DNA of 8,668 nt from Oscillospiraceae bacterium (GTDB taxonomy: Bacteria > Bacillota > Clostridia > Oscillospirales > Ruminococcaceae), in NCBI GenBank assembly GCA_009782665.1, contig WRIP01000042.1, forward strand, positions 1 through 8,668, in the 5' to 3' direction. Numbering within the stretch: position 1 is the stretch's first letter; every line of letters begins with the position of its first letter. Below, piece by piece: positions 1 to 6,914 of the stretch. Below the pieces are notes generated by a model, which worked only from the letters and a program-made list of their open reading frames with translations, was not told where the DNA came from and searched no databases. Position numbers and translations under genes: made by a program.

Positions 1-198
1 GACTCTGCATTCTATGCACCTGCTGTATCTGTGGAGAACGATCCCTTCACGTCCTTTGCAGCTAATCCACCCAGCGAATCTGTACCTGTCCTTGAAACTC
101 TTGAATCGAATCAACCGGAAGCGAACAATGAACAGCCTAAGGAAAGTAGATTCGGACAGTTGGATTTCGGAGACGGATTCTCATTCAGAAATAACTAA
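1..198 (+). CDS. C-terminal end of a DivIVA-like cell-division protein (5' truncated by window)
   Basis: An open frame enters at base 1 and ends at TAA 196-198, giving 65 residues of a protein whose start lies outside the window. The visible part is a low-complexity tail rich in Pro, Glu, Asn and Ser that ends in an aromatic/acidic segment, FGQLDFGDGFSFRNN. There is no catalytic motif or membrane segment. The DivIVA call rests on position: in many Bacillota, divIVA lies immediately before ileS and lspA, and DivIVA proteins often end in a variable acidic tail after their coiled coil. DivIVA is a membrane-curvature-sensing scaffold for division and pole organisation. The diagnostic N-terminal coiled coil is not visible, so another upstream gene is possible. 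The stop lies 12 bases before the ileS start, which suggests co-transcription. Confidence 0.5.
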   Translation, partial: DSAFYAPAVSVENDPFTSFAANPPSESVPVLETLESNQPEANNEQPKESRFGQLDFGDGFSFRNN

Positions 199-202
199 CT
201 AC

Positions 203-206
203 GAGG
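203..206 (+). promoter_or_regulatory. Ribosome binding site of ileS
   Basis: GAGG lies 4 bases before the ATG at 211, in a 12-base gap after the upstream stop. The gap is far too small for a T-box leader or promoter, so ileS expression must depend on an upstream promoter or on readthrough from the preceding gene. Confidence 0.6.
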
Positions 207-210
207 AAAC

Positions 211-2982
211 ATGACTCAGGATTATAATTTAACGCTAAATCTTCCCAGCACCGAGTTCCCAATGCGGGCTTCACTGCCGGAAAAAGAACCGATGATACTG
301 GCAGAATGGGAAGAGAAAGATATATACTCAAAGCTGATAGAACGCAATAAGGATAAGACACCGTTTACCTTACATGACGGACCTCCTTATGCGAACGGCA
401 ATATCCATATCGGAACTGCCACCAACAAAACACTCAAGGATATCGTGGTCAGATACAAGAACATGCGAGGTTTCCTCTCGAGATATATACCGGGATGGGA
501 TATGCATGGGCTACCAACCGAGAGAAAAGCGCTTATGGAGCTTGGTGTCGACCATGAGCAGCTTTCTGCTGTCGAAATCAGAAAACTCTGCAGAGAGTTT
601 GCTAATGAGTATGTCAATGTCATGACCGGTCAGTTTAAGCGACTCGGAATATTAGGAGATTGGGACAGACCATATAAGACAATCGCTAACAGTTTTGAAG
701 CCAAACAGATTGAAGTATTCGGAGTCATGGCCAAGAAGGGATATATCTACAAGGGCCTAAAATCCGTTTACTGGTGCAAGGAATGTGTTACCGCGCTAGC
801 TGAGGCTGAGATAGAATATGAAGAGGATACGGTTGAAGCCATCTATCTGCGATTCCTTGTGAACAAGGATAACGGATTATTTACTTCCCTTAACATCCCG
901 TTGGAAAAAGCATATTTTGTCATATATACCACCACCACCTGGACTATCCCTGCCAACGTGGCAATCGCGCTTCATCCCGACTATATCTATGACATTATTA
1001 AGACTGACGATGACATATACTATGTAGTTGCTCATGATCTCCTCGATAGTTTCTGTCAGAAGGTATCGATAGCAAACTATACGGTAGTTGCGTCAAAACC
1101 TGGCAAAGATTTCGAATATATTACTGCGAAACACCCCTATCTCGATAGAGATTCCGTTGTAATAAACGGAACTCATGTTACATTAGAGCTGGGTACCGGT
1201 GCGGTCCATACCGCTCCCGGACATGGTGTTGAAGACTTTGATGTCATATCCGAACACTACAGTGAACTACCAATAATCGTTCCGGTGGATGATCACGGTA
1301 TAATGACCGAGGAAGCCGGTCGCTTTGCCGGTCTGACCACCGAACAGATAACTAAAGAGCTCAATAGCCATCTGTTAGAAACCGGGCATATTATCGCAAT
1401 GGAAAAGATAGTACACCAATACCCGCATTGTTGGCGTTGTAAACAACCTATACTCTATCGTGCCACCAACCAGTGGTTCTGTTCAGTCGACGATTTTAAG
1501 CCTGAAACACTTGCCGCTATTGAGCAAGTAAACTGGTCTCCCTCATGGGGCAAAGAACGAATCTCCGGAATGGTACGTGACCGAAAAGATTGGTGTATAT
1601 CCCGTCAACGTTCCTGGGGTTTACCTATCCCTGTCTTCTATTGTGAAGAATGTGGCGAGTACCATATAAGTGATGAGTCTATCCATGCGGTAGCAGAGTT
1701 ATTCCGAAAGGAAGGCTCTGACTCATGGTACATAAAAGATGCGAGCGATATCCTTCCTAGTGGAACCTGTTGCAGCTACTGTGGTAATACCACATTCACT
1801 AAAGAAACCGATATCATGGATGTTTGGTTTGATTCTGGCTCCAGTCATATTTCGGTACCTGAGGATCATCCTGAACTGACTCGACCCTATGATCTGTATT
1901 TTGAAGGCAGTGATCAATACCGCGGATGGTTCCAATCCTCGCTGCTCACTTCGGTAGCACTAACGGGTGAAGCTCCTTATCTGAATGTGGTTTCACACGG
2001 GTTTGTTGTCGATGGTGAAGGTAAAAAACAATCTAAATCACTCGGTAACAGTATCGAGCCAGATGAAGTTACCGGCAAATATGGTGCAGACTTACTGCGT
2101 CTCTGGGTATCCTCCTGCGACTATCAGAATGATATGAGGATGTCGGCAGATATTTTGAAACAGCTTTCCGAGACCTATCGCAAGCTGAGAAACACCGGTC
2201 GTTTCATACTAGGAAATCTCGGCGATTTTGATCCGGAATCTGTCGTTGAGCTCAAGCTAGAGGAGATAGACAGATATGCACTGTTCAAACTAAACAATCT
2301 ACTGTCGCTTTGCTTAAAGTCATACGATGAATACGATTTCCACAGTATCTACCACGCCGTACATAATTTCTGTGTGGTCGATATGTCGAATTTCTATCTC
2401 GATGTGCTTAAAGATCGGTTATATATTCTAAATAAAGATGATCCTTCCCGGGTTGCAGCACAGTATACAATCAATAAGATACTGACTTCACTTACCCTTC
2501 TTATATCCCCCATATTGGTGTTTACATCGGAAGAGATATGGAAGTATCTGCCGCTAACGTCTGGATATAACAAAGAGTCGGTAGTCTTTAATCAGATACC
2601 TGATACCTTTGAAGTCTCCTTTGATGAACAACTACAGGAAAAATGGGAAAAGATTCATCTCCTAAGAGATGAAGTTAAAAAGGCACTGGAAACCGCTCGA
2701 AGCGAAAAGATCATCGGAGCATCCCTCGATGCTAAGGTAACACTCACTTCTACCGGTGAATATCTCGAGTTTCTAAACGACATCAAAGAGATGCTCCCGA
2801 GCATACTGATTGTCTCACAGGTGGAAATAGAGGAGTGTTCGACTGATAACGCTCGGTATACGATTGATATCTCAAAAGCCGACGGAGAAAAGTGTGCCCG
2901 GTGCTGGGTATACAGCGAGAGTGTCGGTGATGACTCGATTCACCCGACTCTCTGTCACAGATGTGTAACAATATTGAGCTAA
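211..2982 (+). CDS. ileS: Isoleucyl-tRNA synthetase (cytosolic, class I, bacterial type)
   Basis: This enzyme charges tRNA-Ile with isoleucine using ATP and hydrolyses mischarged Val-tRNA-Ile. At 923 aa it is a normal length for bacterial IleRS. Visible in order are the Rossmann signature at residues 56-69 (GPPYANGNIHIGT), GWDMHGLP 96-102, the CP1 editing domain with TTTTWT 240-245 and GTGAVHTAPGHG 328-339, H333 and D342 (aligning by count with the editing-site His and Asp of E. coli IleRS), WCISRQRSWG 461-470, DVWFDSGSS 537-545, the KMSKS-loop equivalent KQSKS 606-610, the anticodon-binding helical region, and a C-terminal zinc finger with C895, C898, C915 and C918. The zinc-finger tail suggests the housekeeping IleRS1 type. 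Both signature motifs deviate: the last His of HIGH is Thr69 and the Met of KMSKS is Gln607. The frame is otherwise intact, so the gene looks functional. The ATG at 211 has a GAGG site, and the next residues match the usual N-terminal extension. Confidence 0.97.
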   Translation: MTQDYNLTLNLPSTEFPMRASLPEKEPMILAEWEEKDIYSKLIERNKDKTPFTLHDGPPYANGNIHIGTATNKTLKDIVVRYKNMRGFLSRYIPGWDMHGLPTERKALMELGVDHEQLSAVEIRKLCREFANEYVNVMTGQFKRLGILGDWDRPYKTIANSFEAKQIEVFGVMAKKGYIYKGLKSVYWCKECVTALAEAEIEYEEDTVEAIYLRFLVNKDNGLFTSLNIPLEKAYFVIYTTTTWTIPANVAIALHPDYIYDIIKTDDDIYYVVAHDLLDSFCQKVSIANYTVVASKPGKDFEYITAKHPYLDRDSVVINGTHVTLELGTGAVHTAPGHGVEDFDVISEHYSELPIIVPVDDHGIMTEEAGRFAGLTTEQITKELNSHLLETGHIIAMEKIVHQYPHCWRCKQPILYRATNQWFCSVDDFKPETLAAIEQVNWSPSWGKERISGMVRDRKDWCISRQRSWGLPIPVFYCEECGEYHISDESIHAVAELFRKEGSDSWYIKDASDILPSGTCCSYCGNTTFTKETDIMDVWFDSGSSHISVPEDHPELTRPYDLYFEGSDQYRGWFQSSLLTSVALTGEAPYLNVVSHGFVVDGEGKKQSKSLGNSIEPDEVTGKYGADLLRLWVSSCDYQNDMRMSADILKQLSETYRKLRNTGRFILGNLGDFDPESVVELKLEEIDRYALFKLNNLLSLCLKSYDEYDFHSIYHAVHNFCVVDMSNFYLDVLKDRLYILNKDDPSRVAAQYTINKILTSLTLLISPILVFTSEEIWKYLPLTSGYNKESVVFNQIPDTFEVSFDEQLQEKWEKIHLLRDEVKKALETARSEKIIGASLDAKVTLTSTGEYLEFLNDIKEMLPSILIVSQVEIEECSTDNARYTIDISKADGEKCARCWVYSESVGDDSIHPTLCHRCVTILS

Positions 2983-2987
2983 ACTAA

Positions 2988-3010
2988 GGCGGCGTCGAAT
3001 AAACGCCGCT
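2988..3010 (+). other. GC-rich hairpin between ileS and lspA
   Basis: GCGGCGT (2989-2995) pairs perfectly with ACGCCGC (3003-3009) around a 7-base loop, and a G-U pair at 2988/3010 can extend the stem. It begins 6 bases after the ileS stop. The bases that follow are TATTAAATGAGG, with no U-tract, so it does not look like an efficient intrinsic terminator. The stem ends 8 bases before the lspA GAGG and so does not cover that site. It could be an mRNA stability or processing element, or a weak attenuator. Confidence 0.6.
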
Positions 3011-3017
3011 ATTAAAT

Positions 3018-3021
3018 GAGG
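3018..3021 (+). promoter_or_regulatory. Ribosome binding site fixing the TTG start of lspA
   Basis: GAGG ends 10 bases before TTG 3032-3034. In this frame there is a stop (TGA 3017-3019) just upstream and no ATG or GTG between it and the TTG. TTG is therefore the only start that keeps the first membrane helix. Confidence 0.65.
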
Positions 3022-3031
3022 AATAAACCAT

Positions 3032-3535
3032 TTGTATATTCAACTCTTAAGCATACTGGGACTGGTAGTCATCGACCGAGTACTTAAAGTGTATATGACC
3101 AATCTACTGTCAGATGTCTATCGTGTCGATTTCATACCAGGCGTGATTCATTTTGTCTATTTAGAAAACACTGGTGCCTCTTTTGGTATTCTGCAAAACG
3201 CCACCGTCCTATTATCGGTAGTAACATTTCTAGTCCTTCTTTTGTTACTCTACTATATCGTCTCAAAGCGCAGCAGCTCAAGATTACTCACGATTTCACT
3301 TGTTTTGATAACTGCCGGAGGTATAGGCAACCTTTATGATCGAATAGTATATGGCTATGTCGTCGACTATATTGAGTTCTCCTTTATCAACTATGCGGTG
3401 TTTAATTTCGCCGATACTTTGGTGAATATCGGAGCCGTTATGTTGTTTGTCTATCTCATATTCTTTGATCGACAGATAATTCGAAATAGAGATAAAACTA
3501 CAGTTGACGATGGTGATACCGATGGTGATGAATAA
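3032..3535 (+). CDS. lspA: Lipoprotein signal peptidase II (prolipoprotein peptidase), inner-membrane aspartyl protease
   Basis: LspA cuts the signal peptide from diacylglyceryl-modified prolipoproteins just before the lipidated cysteine. The 167-residue protein is typical in length. It has four hydrophobic segments at about residues 3-24, 57-77, 85-101 and 127-146. Conserved family blocks are the D15-x3-K19 motif in the first helix, ENTGASFG 45-52, GGIGNLYDR 96-104 and FNFADT 124-129. D103 and D128 are the expected catalytic aspartate pair. The start is TTG, supported by a GAGG site. The cytoplasmic C-terminus ends in an acidic tail (DDGDTDGDE) encoded by a short direct repeat that also contains the start of the next gene. 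It lies 49 bases after ileS, the usual position for lspA in Bacillota. Confidence 0.96.
   Translation: MYIQLLSILGLVVIDRVLKVYMTNLLSDVYRVDFIPGVIHFVYLENTGASFGILQNATVLLSVVTFLVLLLLLYYIVSKRSSSRLLTISLVLITAGGIGNLYDRIVYGYVVDYIEFSFINYAVFNFADTLVNIGAVMLFVYLIFFDRQIIRNRDKTTVDDGDTDGDE
3509..3529 (+). repeat. Direct repeat GATGGTGAT x2 at the lspA/rluD overlap
   Basis: GATGGTGAT occurs at 3509-3517 and again at 3521-3529, a 12-base period. It encodes the Asp-Gly-Asp repeats at the LspA C-terminus. Each copy contains GGTGAT, which can pair with the ATCACC near the 16S rRNA 3' end. The first copy sits 10 bases before ATG 3528, so it may double as the ribosome binding site of the downstream gene. Confidence 0.6.
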
Positions 3536-4451
3536 TTTCCTTACGTTCAATGTTGATGTTAAGTATGTCTCATGGAGATTAGATAAATTTCTCTTCACCG
3601 TCATTGAAGACAAAGATATCATTGTTTCCCGAACGGCAATCCAAAGACTGATAGAATCAGGCATGGTTATGGTCAACGGCGTCAGTAAGAATAAGAGTTA
3701 TAGGCTTGAGATATATGACTTTATTGCAGTAGTTCTGCCGCCTCCCAAAGAGTATGATGTTGTTGGTGAAGATATACCGCTTGACATAGTCTATGAAGAC
3801 TCAGAGTTCTTAGTAGTGAATAAACCTAAAGATCTGGTAGTACATCCAGGTCACGGTCATGAGACTGGAACACTGGTCAATGCTATACTGTACCACTGCG
3901 GTGAAGAGCTTTCAGGCATTAGTGGAGTTTTAAGACCCGGTATCGTACATAGAATCGATAAGGATACTAGCGGATTGCTAGTGATTGCTAAGAGTCAAAT
4001 ATCTTATGCATCACTCTCTAGCCAATTTTTCCGTCATGATGTCAAACGAGAGTACCACGCTATCTGTCATGGTAGGTTAGGTGACCTAGAAGGGACGATA
4101 GATGCTGCTATCGCTAGGGATAAGAAGGATCGCAAACGTTTTTCTGTGGATGACAGTGGAAAACCGTCCATTACCGATTACTTCCTTGTTGAAAACTACG
4201 ACAAGTATGCATATGTCAAGCTTCGTCTGCATACTGGAAGAACTCATCAAATACGGGTTCACATGGCATATATTGGTCATCCCTTAGCTGGAGATACAGT
4301 TTATGGTCCTAAGAGCACTCCAACCCAACTGATAGGGCAGTGCCTCCATGCAAAGACGTTAGCCTTTACACACCCAAAAACCGGTGAATGGATGGAGTTC
4401 GACAGTGAACTACCCGAATATTTCACGAAGTTCATAAGAACAGTCTCTTAA
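3528..4451 (+). CDS. rluD: RluA/RluD-family 23S rRNA pseudouridine synthase
   Basis: This enzyme converts specific uridines in large-subunit rRNA to pseudouridine. With the ATG at 3528 the protein is 307 aa, normal for RluD. An S4 RNA-binding domain covers about residues 15-70 (RLDKFL, RTAIQRLIESG, VNG). The catalytic domain follows, with VVNKPKDLVVHPGHG 96-110, the signature HRIDKDTSGLLVIAK 141-155 containing catalytic D144, and LHTGRTHQIRVH 234-245. In-frame alternative starts exist at TTG 3504, ATG 3510, GTG 3513 and ATG 3522. I chose 3528 because it begins MNNFLTFNVD, which matches the usual short lead into the S4 domain, and because GGTGAT lies 10 bases upstream. It overlaps lspA by 8 bases, consistent with translational coupling. 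The lspA-adjacent Bacillus homologue is called ylyB. Target uridines cannot be read from sequence, so the symbol is by family. Confidence 0.92.
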   Translation: MNNFLTFNVDVKYVSWRLDKFLFTVIEDKDIIVSRTAIQRLIESGMVMVNGVSKNKSYRLEIYDFIAVVLPPPKEYDVVGEDIPLDIVYEDSEFLVVNKPKDLVVHPGHGHETGTLVNAILYHCGEELSGISGVLRPGIVHRIDKDTSGLLVIAKSQISYASLSSQFFRHDVKREYHAICHGRLGDLEGTIDAAIARDKKDRKRFSVDDSGKPSITDYFLVENYDKYAYVKLRLHTGRTHQIRVHMAYIGHPLAGDTVYGPKSTPTQLIGQCLHAKTLAFTHPKTGEWMEFDSELPEYFTKFIRTVS

Positions 4452-4460
4452 GAGGTAGAT

Positions 4461-5294
4461 ATGACTAATCGGTTGAATGAAATACTTGTTGTCTCAGATG
4501 TCGATGGAACCCTTATGCAGGGTGGATTCGGTATTCCAAGACAAAATATCGATACAATCGAACGATTCTGTGAGATGGGTGGGAAATTCACACTAGCAAC
4601 CGGTCGCGGCATTGCTTCTGTTGGAAAGTATACCGATTTCATTAGGTTATCTGCTCCCGCCATACTCGCAAACGGCGGTGTCATATATGATTACTCTGCG
4701 AGACAGATAATATATGAAAACACCCTAGATTGTACTGTCAGGCTTATTGTTACAGAATTGATGGAACAATTTCCTGAGTTAGGAGTCGAGATACTGCTTA
4801 GAGAGCAGATTGTGGCTCTTAAAATGAACCATGAAATAGATAAGCACACGGCTCTGGAACATATCCCGGTTACCTTAACTGACATAAACACAGTAGCTGA
4901 CGGTTGGAACAAAGTATTGTTTGCATCAAACCCCGATGTAATTCTTAGTGTCAAGGCTTATGTCGACAAACAAAAGAAAAAAGACGAACGATATAGTAAA
5001 TTTCATTTTGTCCAAACCTCAAATATTTACTATGAGTTGATGCCCACAGGTACTAATAAGGCGGAAGGTCTGATGCGTCTATGTAATCATTTGGGAATCA
5101 GCATCAAGAACACCGTTGCGATAGGTGACTTCTATAACGATCTAGAACTGTTTGATGTTGCTGGGCTTTCAGTAGCCGTCGATGATGCTCCGGATGAGGT
5201 TAAGAATAGAGCGGATATAGCCGTCGGCAGTTGTTTAGCAGGTGGTGTTGCTCAGCTATTGAGCAAACTCATAGACAGCTCCAACCGAAACTGA
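4461..5294 (+). CDS. Cof-type HAD-superfamily (class IIB) phosphatase, substrate unknown
   Basis: This is a soluble Mg-dependent phosphohydrolase of the Cof/YbiV type, 277 aa, which is typical. All four HAD motifs are visible: DVDGT 13-17 with the nucleophile D13 and acid/base D15; TGR 47-49 with T47; the motif III lysine K200 in GTNKAEG; and GDFYND 222-227 with D223 and D227. The class IIB cap lies roughly between residues 80 and 185. NGG 71-73 is also typical. Members of this group dephosphorylate sugar phosphates, phosphorylated vitamins or flavin intermediates, and sequence alone does not choose among them. The ATG at 4461 is preceded by AGAGGT, which begins at the last base of the rluD stop codon. 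The TGA stop is followed two bases later by the birA start, suggesting coupled translation. Confidence 0.9.
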   Translation: MTNRLNEILVVSDVDGTLMQGGFGIPRQNIDTIERFCEMGGKFTLATGRGIASVGKYTDFIRLSAPAILANGGVIYDYSARQIIYENTLDCTVRLIVTELMEQFPELGVEILLREQIVALKMNHEIDKHTALEHIPVTLTDINTVADGWNKVLFASNPDVILSVKAYVDKQKKKDERYSKFHFVQTSNIYYELMPTGTNKAEGLMRLCNHLGISIKNTVAIGDFYNDLELFDVAGLSVAVDDAPDEVKNRADIAVGSCLAGGVAQLLSKLIDSSNRN

Positions 5295-5296
5295 TT

Positions 5297-6073
5297 ATGA
5301 TTGATTTTTCTGAGCTTAAACCGCTTTTAGCTGATGATATTGACCTCATCTTTTTGGATGAAGTTGATTCTACCAATAACTATGTAAAACGTTTTAAGAA
5401 ACCTTACAACAGAGAATGTCTCGTAATAGCTAGAACACAGACTGCAGGTAGAGGTACAAAAGGTAGAAGCTTCTTTTCACCTTACAATAGTGGACTATAT
5501 ATGTCATATTCCTTTGTACCAAACAAATCTGCTCATGACTTGATCCCCATCACACCTGCTGCTGCGTTAGCGGTATATGATGCAATTAAGACATACTATG
5601 GTCTTTCTGCTGATATCAAGTGGGTGAACGATATTGAGATTGAATCAAGAAAGCTCTGTGGGATACTCACCGAAATGGTGAGTATTGGTGAAGCTGACAA
5701 ATACAGAATCATCATCGGTATCGGAATCAATATTTTTCCCTCTTCATATCCTGAAGAAATACAGAATAAAGCAGTTGCTTTATCTGAATTTTGCCATGTC
5801 CGGGATGTTAATCAATTTGTCTCTTCAATAATACTCAATTTAAGGGAATTACTTGATAGCAACAGGTATGAATCTATGCAAAGATATAGGGCGCTATGTT
5901 CAACAATAGGAAAAACTGTGACATTCGAACTAGATTGTACTACAAATATAGGTAAAGCTATAGATATCGATGATTTCGGACATCTAATTGTATCTACTAA
6001 AGAGAAAACCATTACACTTAAGTCTGCATATGTCTCGATAAAAGAAACCACCGAAAGGAAAACCGATGTTTAG
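5297..6073 (+). CDS. birA: Biotin--[acetyl-CoA carboxylase] ligase, short form without DNA-binding domain
   Basis: The enzyme forms biotinyl-AMP and transfers biotin to the lysine of carrier proteins such as AccB. The 258 residues begin directly in the ligase domain. Visible motifs are EVDSTNNYVK 22-31, the biotin/ATP loop GRGTKGR 51-57, KWVND 108-112, RKLCGILTE 118-126 with the active-site lysine K119, and GIGIN 141-145. A small C-terminal domain spans about 200-245. There is no N-terminal winged-helix repressor domain, so this looks like a monofunctional group I ligase that cannot act as the biotin repressor. A longer frame reaches back to 5231 inside the previous gene, but those 22 residues are not family-like and ATG 5297 starts where the ligase domain should. 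No clear Shine-Dalgarno site precedes it; coupling to the upstream TGA 2 bases away is likely. Its 3' end overlaps nfnA by 8 bases. Confidence 0.93.
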   Translation: MIDFSELKPLLADDIDLIFLDEVDSTNNYVKRFKKPYNRECLVIARTQTAGRGTKGRSFFSPYNSGLYMSYSFVPNKSAHDLIPITPAAALAVYDAIKTYYGLSADIKWVNDIEIESRKLCGILTEMVSIGEADKYRIIIGIGINIFPSSYPEEIQNKAVALSEFCHVRDVNQFVSSIILNLRELLDSNRYESMQRYRALCSTIGKTVTFELDCTTNIGKAIDIDDFGHLIVSTKEKTITLKSAYVSIKETTERKTDV

Positions 6074-6914
6074 AATTGAAGCCAAAAAGATGCTAAACAA
6101 CGCTACGGTACAGCTGAAGATAGCTGCAGCCCAAATTGCGGTTAAGGTCAAACCAGGACAGTTCATTATGCTGAAGATTGACCAAAAGGGAGAGCGAATA
6201 CCATTGACGGTAGCGGATTATGATAGAGTAAACGGTACTATCGATGTCATTGTACAGATGGTAGGATATTCAACTATACAGCTAGCTTCACTTGAGGTCG
6301 GAGACTATATCCTCGATGTTATCGGTCCACTCGGAGTACCCACCGAACTAGATGGTTACTCAAAAGTAATGGTAATTGGAGGGGGAGTCGGGTGTGCAAT
6401 TGCATATCCTCAAGCCAAATACCTATATAACACCGGGGTAGATGTTTCTGTTATTGCCGGGTTTAGAACCAAGGATCTGGTGATACTTGAAGACGAGATG
6501 AAGGCAGTTTCCAAAGAATTGTTTATCACTACCGATGACGGAACCTATATGGAAAAAGGATTTGTAACTACTAAACTAGAAGCGTTAATCCAAGCAGGTG
6601 TCCAATATGATCTAGTTATTGCCATTGGACCGGTTGTGATGATGAAGGCGGTTGCAGCAGTTACTAAGCAATATGATATTAAGACTATTGTCAGTCTTAA
6701 CCCCATCATGATAGACGGAACCGGTATGTGCGGAGGTTGCAGGGTTATAGTAGGCGGTAAGGTAAAGTTTGCCTGTGTTGATGGACCTGATTTTGATGCG
6801 CATGAAGTAGATTTCGATATACTTATGCGTCGAAATGCTGCATACCGTGGGCAGGAACAAATTGACTACGAGCATGCCTGTAGAATATTTTCCACGAACG
6901 AGGTGACAATATAG
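6066..6914 (+). CDS. nfnA: NADH-dependent ferredoxin:NADP+ oxidoreductase, small (alpha) subunit
   Basis: NfnA carries FAD, a [2Fe-2S] cluster and the NAD(H) site of the Nfn complex, which couples NADPH oxidation to NAD+ and ferredoxin reduction, or the reverse. The 282 residues follow the ferredoxin-reductase layout: a beta-barrel flavin domain (about 1-95, with ERIPLTVAD 43-51 and GPLGVP 87-92), a nucleotide domain starting at VMVIGGGVG 101-109, TTDDGTYMEKGFVT 155-168, and a C-terminal cluster motif. The cluster ligands appear to be D217, C222, C225 and C237. This D-x4-C-x2-C-x11-C spacing matches the Asp-plus-three-Cys arrangement I recall from the Thermotoga maritima NfnA structure. The homologous PyrK is an alternative, but no pyrD is nearby and the partner gene nfnB follows directly. 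AAAGGA at 6054-6059 lies 6 bases before the ATG. The start overlaps the birA stop. Confidence 0.93.
   Translation: MFRIEAKKMLNNATVQLKIAAAQIAVKVKPGQFIMLKIDQKGERIPLTVADYDRVNGTIDVIVQMVGYSTIQLASLEVGDYILDVIGPLGVPTELDGYSKVMVIGGGVGCAIAYPQAKYLYNTGVDVSVIAGFRTKDLVILEDEMKAVSKELFITTDDGTYMEKGFVTTKLEALIQAGVQYDLVIAIGPVVMMKAVAAVTKQYDIKTIVSLNPIMIDGTGMCGGCRVIVGGKVKFACVDGPDFDAHEVDFDILMRRNAAYRGQEQIDYEHACRIFSTNEVTI
6900..6906 (+). promoter_or_regulatory. Strong ribosome binding site of nfnB inside the end of nfnA
   Basis: GAGGTGA at 6900-6906 is complementary to the 16S rRNA 3' end over 7 bases and lies 8 bases before ATG 6915. It is among the best Shine-Dalgarno matches in the window and fixes the nfnB start. 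The nfnA stop TAG (6912-6914) directly abuts the nfnB ATG, favouring matched synthesis of the two subunits. Confidence 0.75.

Noticed and set aside
14..214. 66-aa open frame with an ATG at the left edge
   Set aside because: It overlaps the upstream coding tail in another frame and runs into ileS; its composition is not protein-like, while frame 1 ends cleanly before the ileS ribosome binding site.
2988..3014. Intrinsic terminator after ileS
   Set aside because: The stem is good, but only TATT follows it rather than a U-tract, and lspA begins just downstream.
3296..3676. 126-aa open frame on the minus strand across lspA and rluD
   Set aside because: It is antisense to two well-supported genes, has no recognisable domain, and is explained by the codon pattern of the + strand genes.
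5231..5296. Upstream extension of birA to an earlier ATG
   Set aside because: The extra 22 residues lie entirely inside the HAD gene and look like its out-of-frame translation; the ligase domain begins at ATG 5297.
5618..5632. KWVND in BirA instead of KWPND
   Set aside because: I believe the Val form is common among Bacillota biotin ligases, and the active-site lysine and other motifs are intact, so it is not a sign of lost function.
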